A stretch of 64,000 nucleotides of DNA from Platanthera guangdongensis (lineage: Eukaryota; Streptophyta; Magnoliopsida; Asparagales; Orchidaceae), in NCBI GenBank assembly GCA_039583875.1, contig CM077153.1:113270568-113334567 (forward strand), read 5' to 3'. Shown here piece after piece: positions 53,860-64,000 of the stretch; within the stretch, counting starts at the first letter, position 1; each line of letters starts with the position of its first letter. The translations under genes and the position numbers were made by a program. The notes beneath the pieces are model-generated. The model worked only from the letters and a program-made list of their open reading frames with translations. It was not told the origin of the DNA and made no database searches.

Positions 53860-54281
53860 TGCAAGGATCCAGTGGGGATCTTTCTCAGCCTCATGAATGG
53901 TGAGAGGTCAACCTGAGAGAGAAAACATGCATGCATCAAGTCTTAGTTGAGTTGATGCCTAGTTTGTACACCTGCTGATATGTCTCTAATTACTTGAGAT
54001 CTAGGGTGATCCCTAAGTGTGACAAAATAAGTGGGTGGAGTTGGTTGTGCAACAGCATTTTGAATAAATTCCTCTTATGGAATTATATTTGCCGTTGGTT
54101 GTGGCTCATGTTCTTCAGCTTCATCTTCTTCACTATCTTCAATGACCTGTGGAGAGGGATTAGTGGGAACCTTTTGGATGAGTGAGAACCTTTTGGTTGA
54201 GTTGATGCTTAGTCCATCCAATGTCTCACACAAGTGGGGTACCTGCAAGTTGTTACTTGTAGAAACTTCTTTCTCCTTGCA
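53860..54281 (-). pseudogene. Copia-B INT-RT linker, degraded
   Basis: Remnant of the variable linker between integrase and RT, in several short frames. No independent gene. Confidence 0.5.
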
Positions 54282-55022
54282 TTACATGTTAGTTTCATCA
54301 AAAAAAACATGAATTGACTCTTCTACTTTTAATGTTGATTTATTGAATACCCTATAAGCCTTGCTTACTTGGGAGTATCCTAGAAAAACTCCCACTTCAG
54401 CCTTGGCTTCAAACTTTCTAATATATTTCTTGTTGTTATTGTGTATATAACATGTACAACCAAAAACTTTAAAATAGTTTATTTTAGGTTTCTTCCCTTT
54501 GAGCAATTCATAGGGAGTCTTGTTCTTCAATTTGTGAATTAAACTCCTATTCAGGATATAGTTTGCAGTGCTTACAGCCTATTCCCAGAAAGTTAGTGGC
54601 ATGTCTGCATCAGCAAGCCATGTGCATGCAACTTCAATGAGTGTCCTATTTTTCCTTTCAGCTACCCCATTTTGTTGGGGAGTTCTAGGAGCTGAGAAGC
54701 AATGCCTGATACCTTCCTTCTCACAGAACTCATGCATAAGAAGAGACTCAAACTCTGTGTCATGATCACTTCTGATCAAAGCAACATGAGTAGAGAACTC
54801 CATCTGTATGGTCCTGAGAAAATCTGTAAGAACCTTGAATGTATCTGACTTTGTTCTCAGAAAAAATACCCAACTGAACCTGGAGAAGTCATCCACTATA
54901 ACTAAAGTGTAAGATTTCTCTCCTAGGCTTTGTACAGCAATGGGTCCAAAAAGATCCAAGTGTAGCAAGTACAAGATCCTAGGTGAATCACTCTTATTAA
55001 TTGATTTGAAACTAGTTTTGGT
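54282..55022 (-). pseudogene. pol: Copia-B integrase core
   Basis: LHLDLFGPIAVQSLG, RSDHDTEFESLL and PQQNGVAERKNRTL give the DDE acids (SDHDTEF has D in place of the usual G). C-terminal part: KTPYELLKGKKPKINYFKVF and VFLGYSQVSKAYRVFN. Stops at 54579-54581 (TAG) and 55023-55025 (TAA) fit CAG and CAA codons. Confidence 0.88.
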
Positions 55023-55574
55023 TTACTTACCTAATTGACAAGCCCTGCAGAGACCTTCCTTTTTGTAGGGAGCAGAGGGTAGACCTCTAACAAGGTTGTG
55101 CTTAGATAACCTAGCAATGTTTTTCAGGTTTACATGTCCTAGTCTTTTGTGCCATAAGTTATTCTGATTACTAGTTAAATTCAGTAAACAGATATCAGTT
55201 GTGGCAGAAAGAAAGTTTACTAAATAAATGTTTCCTTGTCTACTTCCAGTTAAAACAGTTTGGTTATTTTTATCAATGATAGAGCAGGTAGAAGGGTTAA
55301 AGTATGCCTTATAACCATCATCACATAATTGACTTATGGAGATAAGGTTATGCTTCAGTCCACTTACATATGTCACCTTTCTGAATGTGACAGCCCCTAT
55401 TCTTACTTCTCCAACTCCTTCTGACTGACCACATTTTGAGTCAGCAAAGATAACCTTTGGCCCCATCTTGGACTTATAGTTGAGTAGGATGTCCTTTCTG
55501 CCTGTCATATGCTTGGAGCAGCCACTGTTCAGGTACCAAGTTTCATTTACCCCTGGATACTTTTTCACTTGCAA
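55023..55574 (-). pseudogene. pol: Copia-B protease and integrase zinc finger
   Basis: The protease motif reads WYLNSGCSKHMTG: the catalytic Asp is Asn (GAC to AAC), so the enzyme is dead. LKHNLISISQL follows, then the INT finger HKRLGHVN ... CRACQLGK. It is in the same frame as gag but separated by a UAG and, three codons later, a UAA. Confidence 0.85.
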
Positions 55575-55596
55575 TGCAAACAGTTAGTGATTTTTC

Positions 55597-57689
55597 TATG
55601 GCTGATAAGAGAAACTAGAAATAACAGAAAATTCTGGCTGGGATTTATATCCTAGGGGGTGGTATCTCCTAGGTGGAATGGTCCAGACAGCAAGGGGATT
55701 AAATGATTTCCTAGAAGTATTTAACTTTCTGTTAAAGTTATAGTTTTGGTTAAGTCTTCCTGGGTTCGACGAATTTATGTAAGTTCGTCGACCAGAGTTC
55801 GACGAATTGGGTTGAGATCGTCGATCTCTTCCCAGAGAATAGACATGTTCATTCTCTGCGCCCCACGTTCGTCGATCTCTGCTTGACGAACCATACAAAG
55901 TTCGTCGATCGCAGTTAGACGAATAATAATTATAGTTGGCATTCAGAGTTCGTCGATCGGGGTTCGACGAACTGGCCACTTTTCGTCGATCTGAGGTCGA
56001 CGAAAATTGCTGAACTTTGTTTTTATTGGGTGTTTTTTGTTTTTCAATGTTGTCCTTAGTTTTAATTTGTTCAAGATTTTTATTTACCTTATATACTTGC
56101 TCAATATTCTTCTTTACTTTCTCAGAAATAAAATTTATGGTTTGTGATAGGTGGTTTTTCTGAATAATAGGTGGTTCACTAGATGATGCATCTAATCCTA
56201 ACTTACTTCCATTAAATCTAGCATTAGATATATTGGTGATTACTGCTAGTTGTTTGTTTCTTCCATTTAGTGATTCTTCCAGCTGTTTTGCCTTATTTAA
56301 TTCATCTTTCAGAAGGGTGATTTGTTCACTAAACATATCTATTTCATTTTTCAATTTAGTGTTTTCTAATACTAAGCTATCATAGTTAACTTGCTTATCT
56401 CTGAGAAGTTTGATTTCCTTCTCAGAGTTGATTAAATACAAACACATGATTTATAAATCTGATTTAAAAGATTCTGAATTATAATCAAACCATGATAATA
56501 CCTGATCAGCTTCTGATTCAGAAGCTTCCTCATTTTCTGACTCTCCTTCTGAGTTGCTTCTTGAGGCATCAATTGCCATGAGACAAACCTCTTTTTCTCT
56601 TTCTTCTTCTTCATCTTCACTGAAGCTTGAAGATGTTGACTCTTCTTCAGTCTCACTCCAAGTCTCATCTACAAACCCCTTTTCCTTTCTCTTGTGTTTG
56701 CTGGAAGAGGGTTTGTTGGTGAACTGTTTTCTGGAATCCTTTTCCTTTTCTCTTCTCTTCTCTTTCTTCTGGTTCTCTGGACACTCAGAGATAAAGTTCC
56801 CAGGCTTTCTGCATCCATAACACACCACTTCCTTTATTGGTGTCTTGTCATACTTTGGCCTATCATCCTTTCTTGCTGACTTCCTCCTGAAGTGCTTTCT
56901 AGCCATCTTGAAGAATCTTTTTGCAAAGAGACTCATGAGCTCTTCATTTGATGCAGTGGATTCTGAAGACTTTTGAGTCTTTGAATGTTATGTTCTGATC
57001 TCTTCTGGCTGCATGAGATGTTCTTTGTTCAGTAGCCTCCCTTGTCTTTATTAACTGCACATAAGATTTCAGTTTGCCCACTAGAGATTTAGTTGAAATC
57101 TCATTTAGGCATCTGGCCTCCTTGATGAGCCAATTTCTTGTGTCCCATGAGCTTGGGAAGCACATCAGAATTTTGTCATTCACTTCAGTGAGAGTGATGA
57201 ACTTGTCCAGAGTTTTTAGCTCATTAATAATTGAGGTTAATCTGTTGTACATCTCTGACACTGTCTCAGCTTCCTGTTTCTTGAAATTCTCATATTGGGA
57301 TATGAGATTTGATCTCCTATCCTTCCTTTCATCAGCTGATCCATCAACCATTGGTTTATGGAATCCCAAATGGCTTTTACTGATGTGCACTCAGCAACCT
57401 TCTGGAAAATGTCATCAGACATTATTTGTGTCAATATGTTCATGGCTTTTGCATCAGCCATCTTGGCTTTCCTGTAAGTATCATTATAATATGGAGGAGG
57501 GACTGCAGTCATATCTGTAGAAGTGCTGGGAGGAGCAGTAGGTGGTGGAGGTACACCTGTTAAGATAGAAGCAAAAATATCTTCATCAATAGAATTCATG
57601 TATAGCTTGATTCTTGCCTTCCAGATTCCAAACTTTTGCAAGTTGCAAAATGTAGGTCTGAAGCTTGCATAATCTTTATTCTGTGCCAT
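55597..57689 (-). pseudogene. gag: Copia-B gag
   Basis: ATG at 57689 (MAQNKDYASFRP). FGIWKARIKLYMNSID and ECTSVKAIWDSIN are copia gag signatures. Frameshifts near 57370 and 56940. The zinc knuckle CYGCRKPGNFISEC has Asn for the essential His. A TAA at 56451-56453 fits a CAA codon. The C-terminal part is a coiled-coil-like stretch (56447-56200) then a Ser/Asn-rich region with repeated DRRT-type words, encoded by the TTCGTCGA palindromes. Confidence 0.85.
55760..56000. repeat. TTCGTCGA/TCGACGAA palindromes inside Copia-B gag
   Basis: At least six copies of a roughly 23-bp imperfect inverted repeat (arm TTCGTCGATC or close, 3-base centre, arm GTTCGACGAA or close) within an open reading frame. 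They encode repeated Asp-Arg-Arg-Thr words. Confidence 0.85.
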
Positions 57690-57791
57690 GGCTGTGTTTC
57701 TACTTTAACAATTAAATGTGAATAAAGTGATGTGTAGATCTAACAAAGTATCTTGGTTCAAGGGTTAACATGTCCAACCAAAGGATCCTTC

Positions 57792-57802
57792 CTCTGATAC
57801 CA
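57792..57802 (-). other. Primer-binding site of Copia-B (tRNA-iMet)
   Basis: TGGTATCAGAG on the minus strand, two bases after the LTR end. Confidence 0.92.
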
Positions 57803-57804
57803 AT

Positions 57805-58650
57805 TGAAAGTGAGGTTTAGGTCTACAATACTCTAGGGGGGGTGAATAGAGTATATTTTGAAATTTGTTAGGTCCCACTAAGGGTGCTGTTACAGCTTTT
57901 GCTGTAAGCTGAAAATGTGCAGTAAGTAACAAACTGGAAAACAGAAACTAATAAACCTAATCACAGCAAGAACAAAAGAAAAAGATAGGCAACCAGACAA
58001 CACAAGAAGTTTATAGTGGTTCCACAAATCTGGGTAGTTCACTCTTCTACCACCCTTGGTGGAAATCTACTCAGGTTTTTGATCAGGTGACTGACACCAA
58101 TGGGTTTTGATCAGGTCCCCAAAAACCAACTCAAGTCTTTTGGTTAGGAGAATTGCAACCAGGAATCACTTTTGAAGGGAGATGACAACCCTTTATATAG
58201 GAGGGGGTGAGAGAGTGATTATGTCTTCTCTTTCTCAATAAACTGAGAAGACTTGAGGATATTCAATGATGTTAGCAAACAACTCCCCCTGAAATGGAGA
58301 ATGGTTCAGGTTTGCAGGAAGCTTTGCTGCAGGGTGATAGGTCTTTAATCAGAGTCCTTGACAAGTAGTGATGCAGGAGCTTCTTGACTGATTTGAAATC
58401 TGTTGTCCTTGGAAGTCCTGGGGAGAATATTGAACAAGAAGACTCTTGATATAGTTTGATTGTTCTTCTTCCTCTGAATGAAGATCACTGCTTGCCACTG
58501 TAAGCTTCAATATGATTTCTGTGTAAAGCTTTTCTACTGCTGTATGAAATCTTGCAGTCAGTCTGTGTGTGTCTATTTTTTTGACTGTTAGACTGAGTAT
58601 CGATCACTAATCACTTGATCCTTGGTGTCTTTTTCTTCTATCACCTTTCA
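57805..58650 (-). repeat. Copia-B 5' LTR
   Basis: The 3' end (57805) is fixed by the primer site. The 5' end is placed at 58650 because this gives matching inverted ends (TGAAAGTG at 57805, CACCTTTCA ending 58650). The partner LTR is not in the window, so the outer end is uncertain by tens of bases. A TATA-like TATATAAA lies near 58198-58191. Without the palindromes seen in the rest of Copia-B. Confidence 0.65.
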
Positions 58651-58677
58651 AAAATTTGAATCCTCTGTAATTAATGC

Positions 58678-60368
58678 TACATGCGCACCTGCCCGCTTGG
58701 TCACTAAGTCTGTAACCCATCTTTCTCAGGCCACAAGCTTAACTATAGTTCTCTAAGCTCGCAGTCTAGATAATAACTCTCGCTATGTACGCAACATTTA
58801 ATATCAATGTTCTCTTAAGATTGCAAAGGTTTATCCAGTTTTGGTAAATGGTATTGCGTACTGAAGATGGTACTCGCCAGAGTCCGCCTTAGTGTTCTAT
58901 TATTTTGGCAATTTAATCTCGACCATGTTGAGGCGAGCTGCAGTTGAATTGTTTTCCAAGGTTATCTTTTGATTGGAAAGCTGAAGAATTAAATGGCGTT
59001 GATAATTTCTAAAATGCGCGGACTGGCCATGAAGTTCGCACATTAATTACATAGTAGATTGCATTCAAACAAGAAATAAGCAAAGAACATTGCAGAAGAC
59101 ACGAATTGATCGCAAAAATATCCCTTTATATTTCACAAATATGAAGTTACAATTTTCTTGAGATTGGCGGCCTCAAAACTTGAGTCTGCAACCTCCTTTA
59201 CAAAAATAGTAAAAACAAAATACATCATTCTATTTCGCCCCTTTTCTGCTTTTTCTCTGCTGGTACATCAGGGCTTGAACCTTCAATGTCAACTTCAGGA
59301 CAGTAGCCCTCACGGGCCGCTTCCTCTGCTGCTATCTGAATTTTGGCTGACCGTGGACTCGCTAGGCGAGCTTTCATCAGCAGAGCTAGATGAAGGAGAG
59401 TCAGACTCGACGGACTGATCTCCACCCCGCTGGCTTGAACCAACATCATCAGCAACAACCTCAACCTCGCCGCCACCTTCTTCCTTACAGTTTTCGTGAC
59501 CCTGCGTGGAAAGCAATGAGCTACATGCGCACCTGCCCGCTTGGTCACTTAAGTCTGTAACCCATCTTTCTCAGGCCGCAAGCTTAACTATAATTCTCTC
59601 AGCTCGCAGTCTAGATAATAACTCTCGCTGAGTCCGCAACATTTAATATCAATGTTCTCTTAAGATTGCAAAGGTTTATCCAGTTTTGGTAAATGGTATT
59701 GCGGACTGAAGATGGTACTCGCCAGAGTCCTCCTTAGTGTTCTATTATTTTAGCAACTTTAATCTCGACCATGTTGAGGAGTGCGGCAATTGAATTGTTT
59801 TCCAAGGTTATCTTTTGATTGGAAAGCTGAAAAATTAAATTGCGCGGATAATTTCTACAATGCACGGACTGGCCACGAAGTTCGCACAATAATTACATAG
59901 CAGATTCCATTGAAAGAAGAAATAAGCAAAGAACATTGCAAAAGACACGAATTGATCCCAAAAATATCCTTTTATATTTCACAAATATCAAGTTACAATT
60001 TTCTTGAGATTGGCGGCCTCAAAACTTGAGTCTGCAACCTCCTTTATAAAAAATAGTAAAAACAAAATACATCATTCTATTTCTCCCCTTTTCTGCTTTT
60101 TCTCTGCAGGAACATCAGGGCTTGAACATTCAATGTCAACTTCGGGAGAGTAGCCCTCCGAGCCGCATCCTCTGCTTCTATCTGAACTTTGGCTGACCGT
60201 GGACTCGCTAGGCGAGCTTGCATCAGCAGAGCTAGATTAAGGAGAGTCAGACTCGGAGGACTGATCTCCACCCCGCTGGCTTGAACCAACATCATCAGCA
60301 ATTACCTCGGCCTCGCCACCGCCTTCTTCCTTATCTTCTTCTTCTTCTTCAACCTCATCAATTACTTC
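58678..60368 (+). repeat. Tandem duplication of about 845 bp in Tat-D
   Basis: The unit starting CTACATGCGCACC at 58678 recurs at 59521 and the two run in parallel through the spacer and the 3' end of gene Y, with substitutions and small indels. The first unit ends near 59490 by switching from the Y coding region back to spacer sequence (GTGGAAAGCAATGAG). 58651-59224 otherwise holds no gene. Confidence 0.85.
59225..59490 (-). pseudogene. Duplicated 3' end of antisense gene Y (Tat-D)
   Basis: Copy of the acidic Y C-terminus (VDIEGSSPDVPAEKKQKRGE), without the upstream exons. Arose with the 845-bp duplication. Confidence 0.6.
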
Positions 60369-61850
60369 CTTTCCTTTGGCAGTCCGTCCCATGGCCACGA
60401 CCTGGTCCTGTCACTCAAGGAAGAGTTGGAGAAATGACACGCCATTCATGCCCTCCTTCGCAAAGACGCCATCAACAAACCGCTCAATGGCGATCTCGAC
60501 GCTCTCCTTCACAAAGGGGAGCATGGAGGCCTTGAAGTTTTCGTTCCCCAGGTCATATGCGACCTACATAGAGGCAAAAAAAATATTAGAGAAAGGTCGC
60601 CGTGGACTTCAAAGGGAGACCGCTGCGAATACAGAGCTTACAACCAACTATTCCTTCTGCAGAGCGACTCTTTTACCTAGCCGCTTATTTATTTCTTTAA
60701 GTGCCTTCATTTCCTGCTAAAGTTTTTCATTTTCTTTAAGCAGTTCCCAAGTCACGCAGCCCAGGAAATGGCTTGTAACGACACTATTCGCAGTGGCTTG
60801 TGCGGCCAGGAGAGGGAGCTCGGCGGGTGGAACCTGTTTCAGCTCGCACAAATTGACCTTCCCCATAGAGCGCGGAGACCGCAATGTGTGCATGGAGGGT
60901 TATCCTTGGACTTCTCCATGATGGCAGCGCGGTTGATAGGCGGACATGTTTATTCTTGCTGCTCTAGTGGATCATTGGGTTGGCCCGCAGATCTTTCTGG
61001 CGGAATCCAAAACCTCGCATTCCGAAGCTTTCGGAGGAAGAGTAGTCCGCAGCGGGATCCCCCTCCTCCCTCATCTTCCTCATGAGCTCCTGTTTTCTTT
61101 CCCTCTGGGTTGGGGTAAGGCCGCCGGGAGTCTGTGGCGGATTTGCGGGCATAGCCAAGGTCGTTGTAAGAAGAAAAAAAGAATCAGTCAGCTAGTTGCA
61201 GGTCGCAGCCCATACAAATGTCAGTCTACTGAACTTACTTTTTTCGCTAGTTACGCCGCTAAGACTCCCCAGGAGAGGGATGTAGTGTAGATGTCCAGCA
61301 TGGCTCCTGCGAGAAAATCAACTATGGCGGACTCCACTGCACCAATCCTGACGCTCTTGAAAGCAGTGTCCGCGTGCTCCTGCGGGTAGGTGTATATTAT
61401 GCTCTTATATTGGCGGCCTCCAGATGGAGTTATCGAGCGGACTGATCATATATTTCTGAAAATATTCATAGAAAAGGCGATCTTCTCAAATCTCAAATAG
61501 GAAATGAAGCTGTAGATCGCAGCGAGTGTATTGGGCACGAGCTAGCCCTACACCATCCCATAGTGCTCTAAAATTTCTGCTATTTCCCATAGTAGGGGAA
61601 ACTTGAATCCGCTGTCAAAATGATCAACGGGCACTGCGATCTGGGTTGCAGTTGAAAAGTGCAGCCTTTCTTCATCGGCAGGCAGGCAGACAAGCACAGA
61701 CGAGTCTGCGATGTGCTTTTCAACGAAGGCCTCGAGGTCGGCCTCAGTTAGTTTGCATTTCTTGTGCTGGGCAGCATGGAAGGCGAGTGTAACATTAGTT
61801 CTGGCGGACACCATTTTCTTAGGTCGCAAGGTCTTCTGCTTCAATTGCAT
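60077..61850 (-). pseudogene. Antisense gene Y of Tat-D
   Basis: ATG at 61850 (MQLKQKTLRPKKM); exon 1 shows CKLTEADLEAFVEKH, ATQIAVPVDHFDSGFKFPLL and LEHYGMV, parallel to Y of Tat-1/Tat-2, then decays. An intron-1 donor is kept (AAA|GTAAGTTC at 61238) but the acceptor position reads ACAA near 61170, so splicing there is probably lost. Exon 2 has NPPQTPGGLTPTQRE. Exon 3 resumes with VAYDLGNENFKASMLPF and an acidic end. Several stops. TATA box at 61878-61885. Confidence 0.65.
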
Positions 61851-61877
61851 TCCTGCATAGAAGAGAGAATGGAGCCA

Positions 61878-61885
61878 TATTTATA
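61878..61885 (-). promoter_or_regulatory. TATA box of antisense gene Y (Tat-D)
   Basis: TATAAATA on the minus strand, about 28 bp before the ATG at 61850; same box as in Tat-1 and Tat-2, slightly closer. Confidence 0.6.
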
Positions 61886-62370
61886 GCAGCGGGGTCTGAC
61901 ATCTTTTCAGCCATACCGCACAGTTTGATCCTCTAGTCCACTAAGCTCGCATTAAAAACAATTTTCATGCAAGTCAAAAATAAAATATTGCGGATGCAAA
62001 CTTGAGTCCGCTCAGTTCGCTGTTTCCAGTTTCAAAGGCACATGAAGCATATTTCAAGGCATAATATAAGTGGACACAATTTTAGTCCGCTCAGCTTGCG
62101 ACTTTTTCAACCTACAATTCAACATATTTTAGAGCATAGTATAAGCGGACACAACATCAGTCCGCACAGTTCGTCACAATCTTGCACAGAACTTAAATCA
62201 TGCAGAGCGCAGCATCGAGTAAACAAATGCAATTTCTAATTTAAGATCAGAATATGCGAATATCACATCAGTCCGCATAGAAAAACAAAGCATTGTTCAG
62301 ATCGTGGCAGAAAACAAAGAATTGTTTAAACATACAAATTATACACCAAATAGTTCACAATTTCGCAACC
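61886..62370 (-). repeat. Spacer of Tat-D with degenerate ~75-bp repeats
   Basis: No gene. AGTCCGCTCAGTTCGC-like words recur near 62010, 62085, 62158 and 62270, each followed by AT-rich DNA; degenerate repeat units of about 75 bp. Confidence 0.55.
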
Positions 62371-64000
62371 TCATCGGTCTCTATTTTCAGATCGCGTAGG
62401 TCGCTCGGTTCGGTCTCTGCATAAATGCACTGCTTGGTCACTCATTTGGAGAATTTCACCATACAGATGGAAGATGTTGTGATGCATGGAATTGATAGTT
62501 CGGTGCATATGCATGGCCTCCCGGTCTACCCGGCTCAAAGGGACTACTGGCTCCGTTGCTGGCCTCGGAATCTCGTCCGTGGCAGGCTGGCTACCTTCAG
62601 CTGGGGCTGGAGCCTCCAATGGAGCAGCGCGATCTAGCAATCACAACCTCTCCACCGGCAGCTCGGCAGCCCGCTTGCCCTTGTCCTCCCACGCCAGCGC
62701 CAAGTATTTTCCTTTGTAGAAGCGGGCGTCATCTACAAACCACTTCTTCTCCTTGTCAGATCTCTCCAGCGCCCTTGATATATTGGTGACCTGGTCTTTC
62801 AGAGCATTCTTCCGCTCTGCCCCTCTCTTCAACTCTGCTCGAATTTCATTAATTTTATCTTAAAAGTTCTTCTCTAACTTCGTGATTTTGTCCAGGTCGG
62901 ACTGCTCATCTTTTGCGGACTCATCAAGTGAGATCGCGTCAGTTGAAGCATCTAACGTGGGCATGATCTCGCCAGTCTCAACAGAGCCTGTGGCGAACTC
63001 CGTCCTGGAACAAACAAAGAAAAAATAATATTCAAATCCAGGCCGCAGCGGACTCAAAATAAAGAGATAAAAGATCACTTTCGGCAAAGGCCACGGCGAG
63101 CTGATGACTGTCAAACACAGGCCGCCGTGTCCGCTCCGGGTCAAAGGCACTCAGCCGCTTCCTCCATTCACGGTGGACCTTGGCTCTCTTCTTAGCCGTC
63201 GAGCTCGTCGACAAAACAATATTTTTAGTTTTGGTGACAATTTTGATTGGCCTTGACTTCCGCTGTGGATACCTGTAAAGCCACTGATGCTTAAAGTATT
63301 TTGGCGCCGGTTGGAGTTTGCCTGACCGCAGCAGCTCTACAGTAGCTTGCAGATCCTCTGCTTGCTTGTCTGTGGCGGTCTGCTTTGAGGCCGCCTCAAC
63401 TGATGCCATGTGAGCATCGATCTTCTCATGTTGCTCGGCTATCTTCCACTTCAGCTCATCTGCTCTTCCTCTTCAACGACAGATGTAGAGGGGTTGTCTG
63501 CGACCTTTACCCCCAGGATTTCGACACCGTGCTACAACACCTCTAATTAGGTTTGATTTATGAGGTAAAGCTGCTCGACATCTATAGAATTCAATATTTC
63601 GTCAGTTGACAGACTGACCGTTCAGAGGGAATTATTTCCATAGATATTGGCCTCTGGAGTAACAAGTCTGCCTTCAGGTACTTCCTTCTCTTGTGGCCTA
63701 TGCTGCAAGCTCGTGGCCCCAGTCCACTTGGAGATGTTCTTCTCCTTCCTTGCTCGTAATTTCTTCCCAACCAGCTCCGCGATGGTGGATTTGTCCCTCT
63801 TCCTCGTCTTCTTCTCGGAGGGGCCTTCTTTCTCAGTGGAGTCCGCGGCGACCTGCCCTAGGTCCAGCAGTCTCTCGCGTACTGTCTCCGTGTTCACAAC
63901 AACCAATGCCTGTGAAGGCACCTCATCCTCAGCTTCTTCTCCAGCAAGCCACCTATCTTGATCCAAATCAATGATAGGTTGATGGCCCAGTAAGGAGGCT
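62371..64000 (-). pseudogene. Antisense gene X of Tat-D, partial
   Basis: Runs in from the right edge (its start is outside). Conserved blocks: TGATSLQHRPQEKEVPE at about 63700, RTRRPVFDSHQ before the intron, and the C-terminal SRVDREAMHMHRTINSMHHN and QAVHLCRDRTE near 62420. Intron at 63005-63078. Several frameshifts. Same gene as X of Tat-1/Tat-2 but only moderately similar, which makes the shared blocks informative. Confidence 0.65.
63005..63078 (-). other. Intron of antisense gene X (Tat-D)
   Basis: 74 bp: donor CGAAA|GTGATC, acceptor TTTGTTCCAG|GACGG. It sits after the RRPV..HQ block, where Tat-1 and Tat-2 also have an intron of 74-75 bp. Confidence 0.65.

Larger units (their letters stand above)
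53090..58650 (-). mobile_element. Copia-B, right (5') piece
   Basis: Minus-strand 5' LTR (57805-58650), tRNA-iMet site, gag, PR, INT and the first part of RT, cut by Gypsy-E. Same copia organisation as Copia-A (INT before RT, stops between gag and PR, 3' ORF) but clearly a different, older family with many stops. Inserted in Tat-D. Confidence 0.88.
58651..64000 (+). mobile_element. Tat-D: diverged Tat-lineage element, 3' internal region
   Basis: Contains antisense homologues of genes Y and X, in the order expected for a plus-strand element, and a spacer resembling that after the Tat-1/Tat-2 gag (GTGGAAAGCAATG..GCGCACCTGCCCG). Its LTRs and gag are outside the window or beyond Copia-B. Clearly older and a separate family from Tat-1/Tat-2. 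Confidence 0.75.

Overview
This window looks like heterochromatin-type sequence from a flowering plant with a repeat-rich genome, probably a eudicot; the species cannot be named from it. Essentially all 64 kb is nested LTR retrotransposons. I found no convincing host gene, rRNA, tRNA or CRISPR array. The evidence is paired LTRs, 5-bp target-site duplications (TSDs), tRNA-iMet primer sites, polypurine tracts, and gag, protease (PR), reverse transcriptase (RT), RNase H and integrase (INT) motifs.

Layout, using provisional names. The outermost identifiable element is Tat-D (+ strand, 58651 to the right edge). Copia-B (- strand) is inserted in it and now survives as three pieces: 13071-13633, 35449-38960 and 53090-58650. 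Three elements lie inside Copia-B. Gypsy-C (-, 8844-13070, Tat lineage) is itself broken by Tat-1 (+, 316-8843, with a partial tandem neighbour at 1-315). Copia-A (-, 13634-35448, TSD AGTTT) contains Tat-2 (+, 18179-26923, TSD CCCTT). Gypsy-E (-, 38961-53089, TSD GCATT, chromodomain type with 3.1-kb LTRs) is broken by a 2.37-kb solo LTR at 42560-44929. The deepest chain is four levels: Tat-D > Copia-B > Copia-A > Tat-2. Reading frames rejoin across the Copia-B/Gypsy-E, Copia-B/Copia-A, Copia-A/Tat-2 and Gypsy-E/solo-LTR junctions when the insert and one TSD copy are ignored.

Tat-1 and Tat-2 are non-autonomous. They keep a gag-like gene on the sense strand but no protease, RT or integrase. Their 3' half carries two genes on the opposite strand, called X and Y here. 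Each has its own TATA box and short (73-75 bp) introns; Tat-D carries diverged homologues. Gypsy-C has a related gag plus RT and a related LTR, so it represents the kind of element that could supply enzymes in trans. Copia-A and Copia-B each carry an extra ORF downstream of pol.

The points most worth a second look are: (1) a 36-nt hairpin in the transcribed part of the Tat LTRs with a compensatory base-pair change between two diverged families; (2) the antisense, intron-containing, TATA-driven genes X and Y; (3) dense arrays of the palindrome GTGTCGACAC in the Copia-A U3 and again just upstream of a TATA box and the extra 3' ORF, suggesting an internal promoter; (4) a different palindrome family placed the same way in Copia-B; (5) premature stops that mostly fit C-to-T decay of Gln codons. 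All functional statements are inferences from sequence read by eye; no alignment, folding or database search was run.
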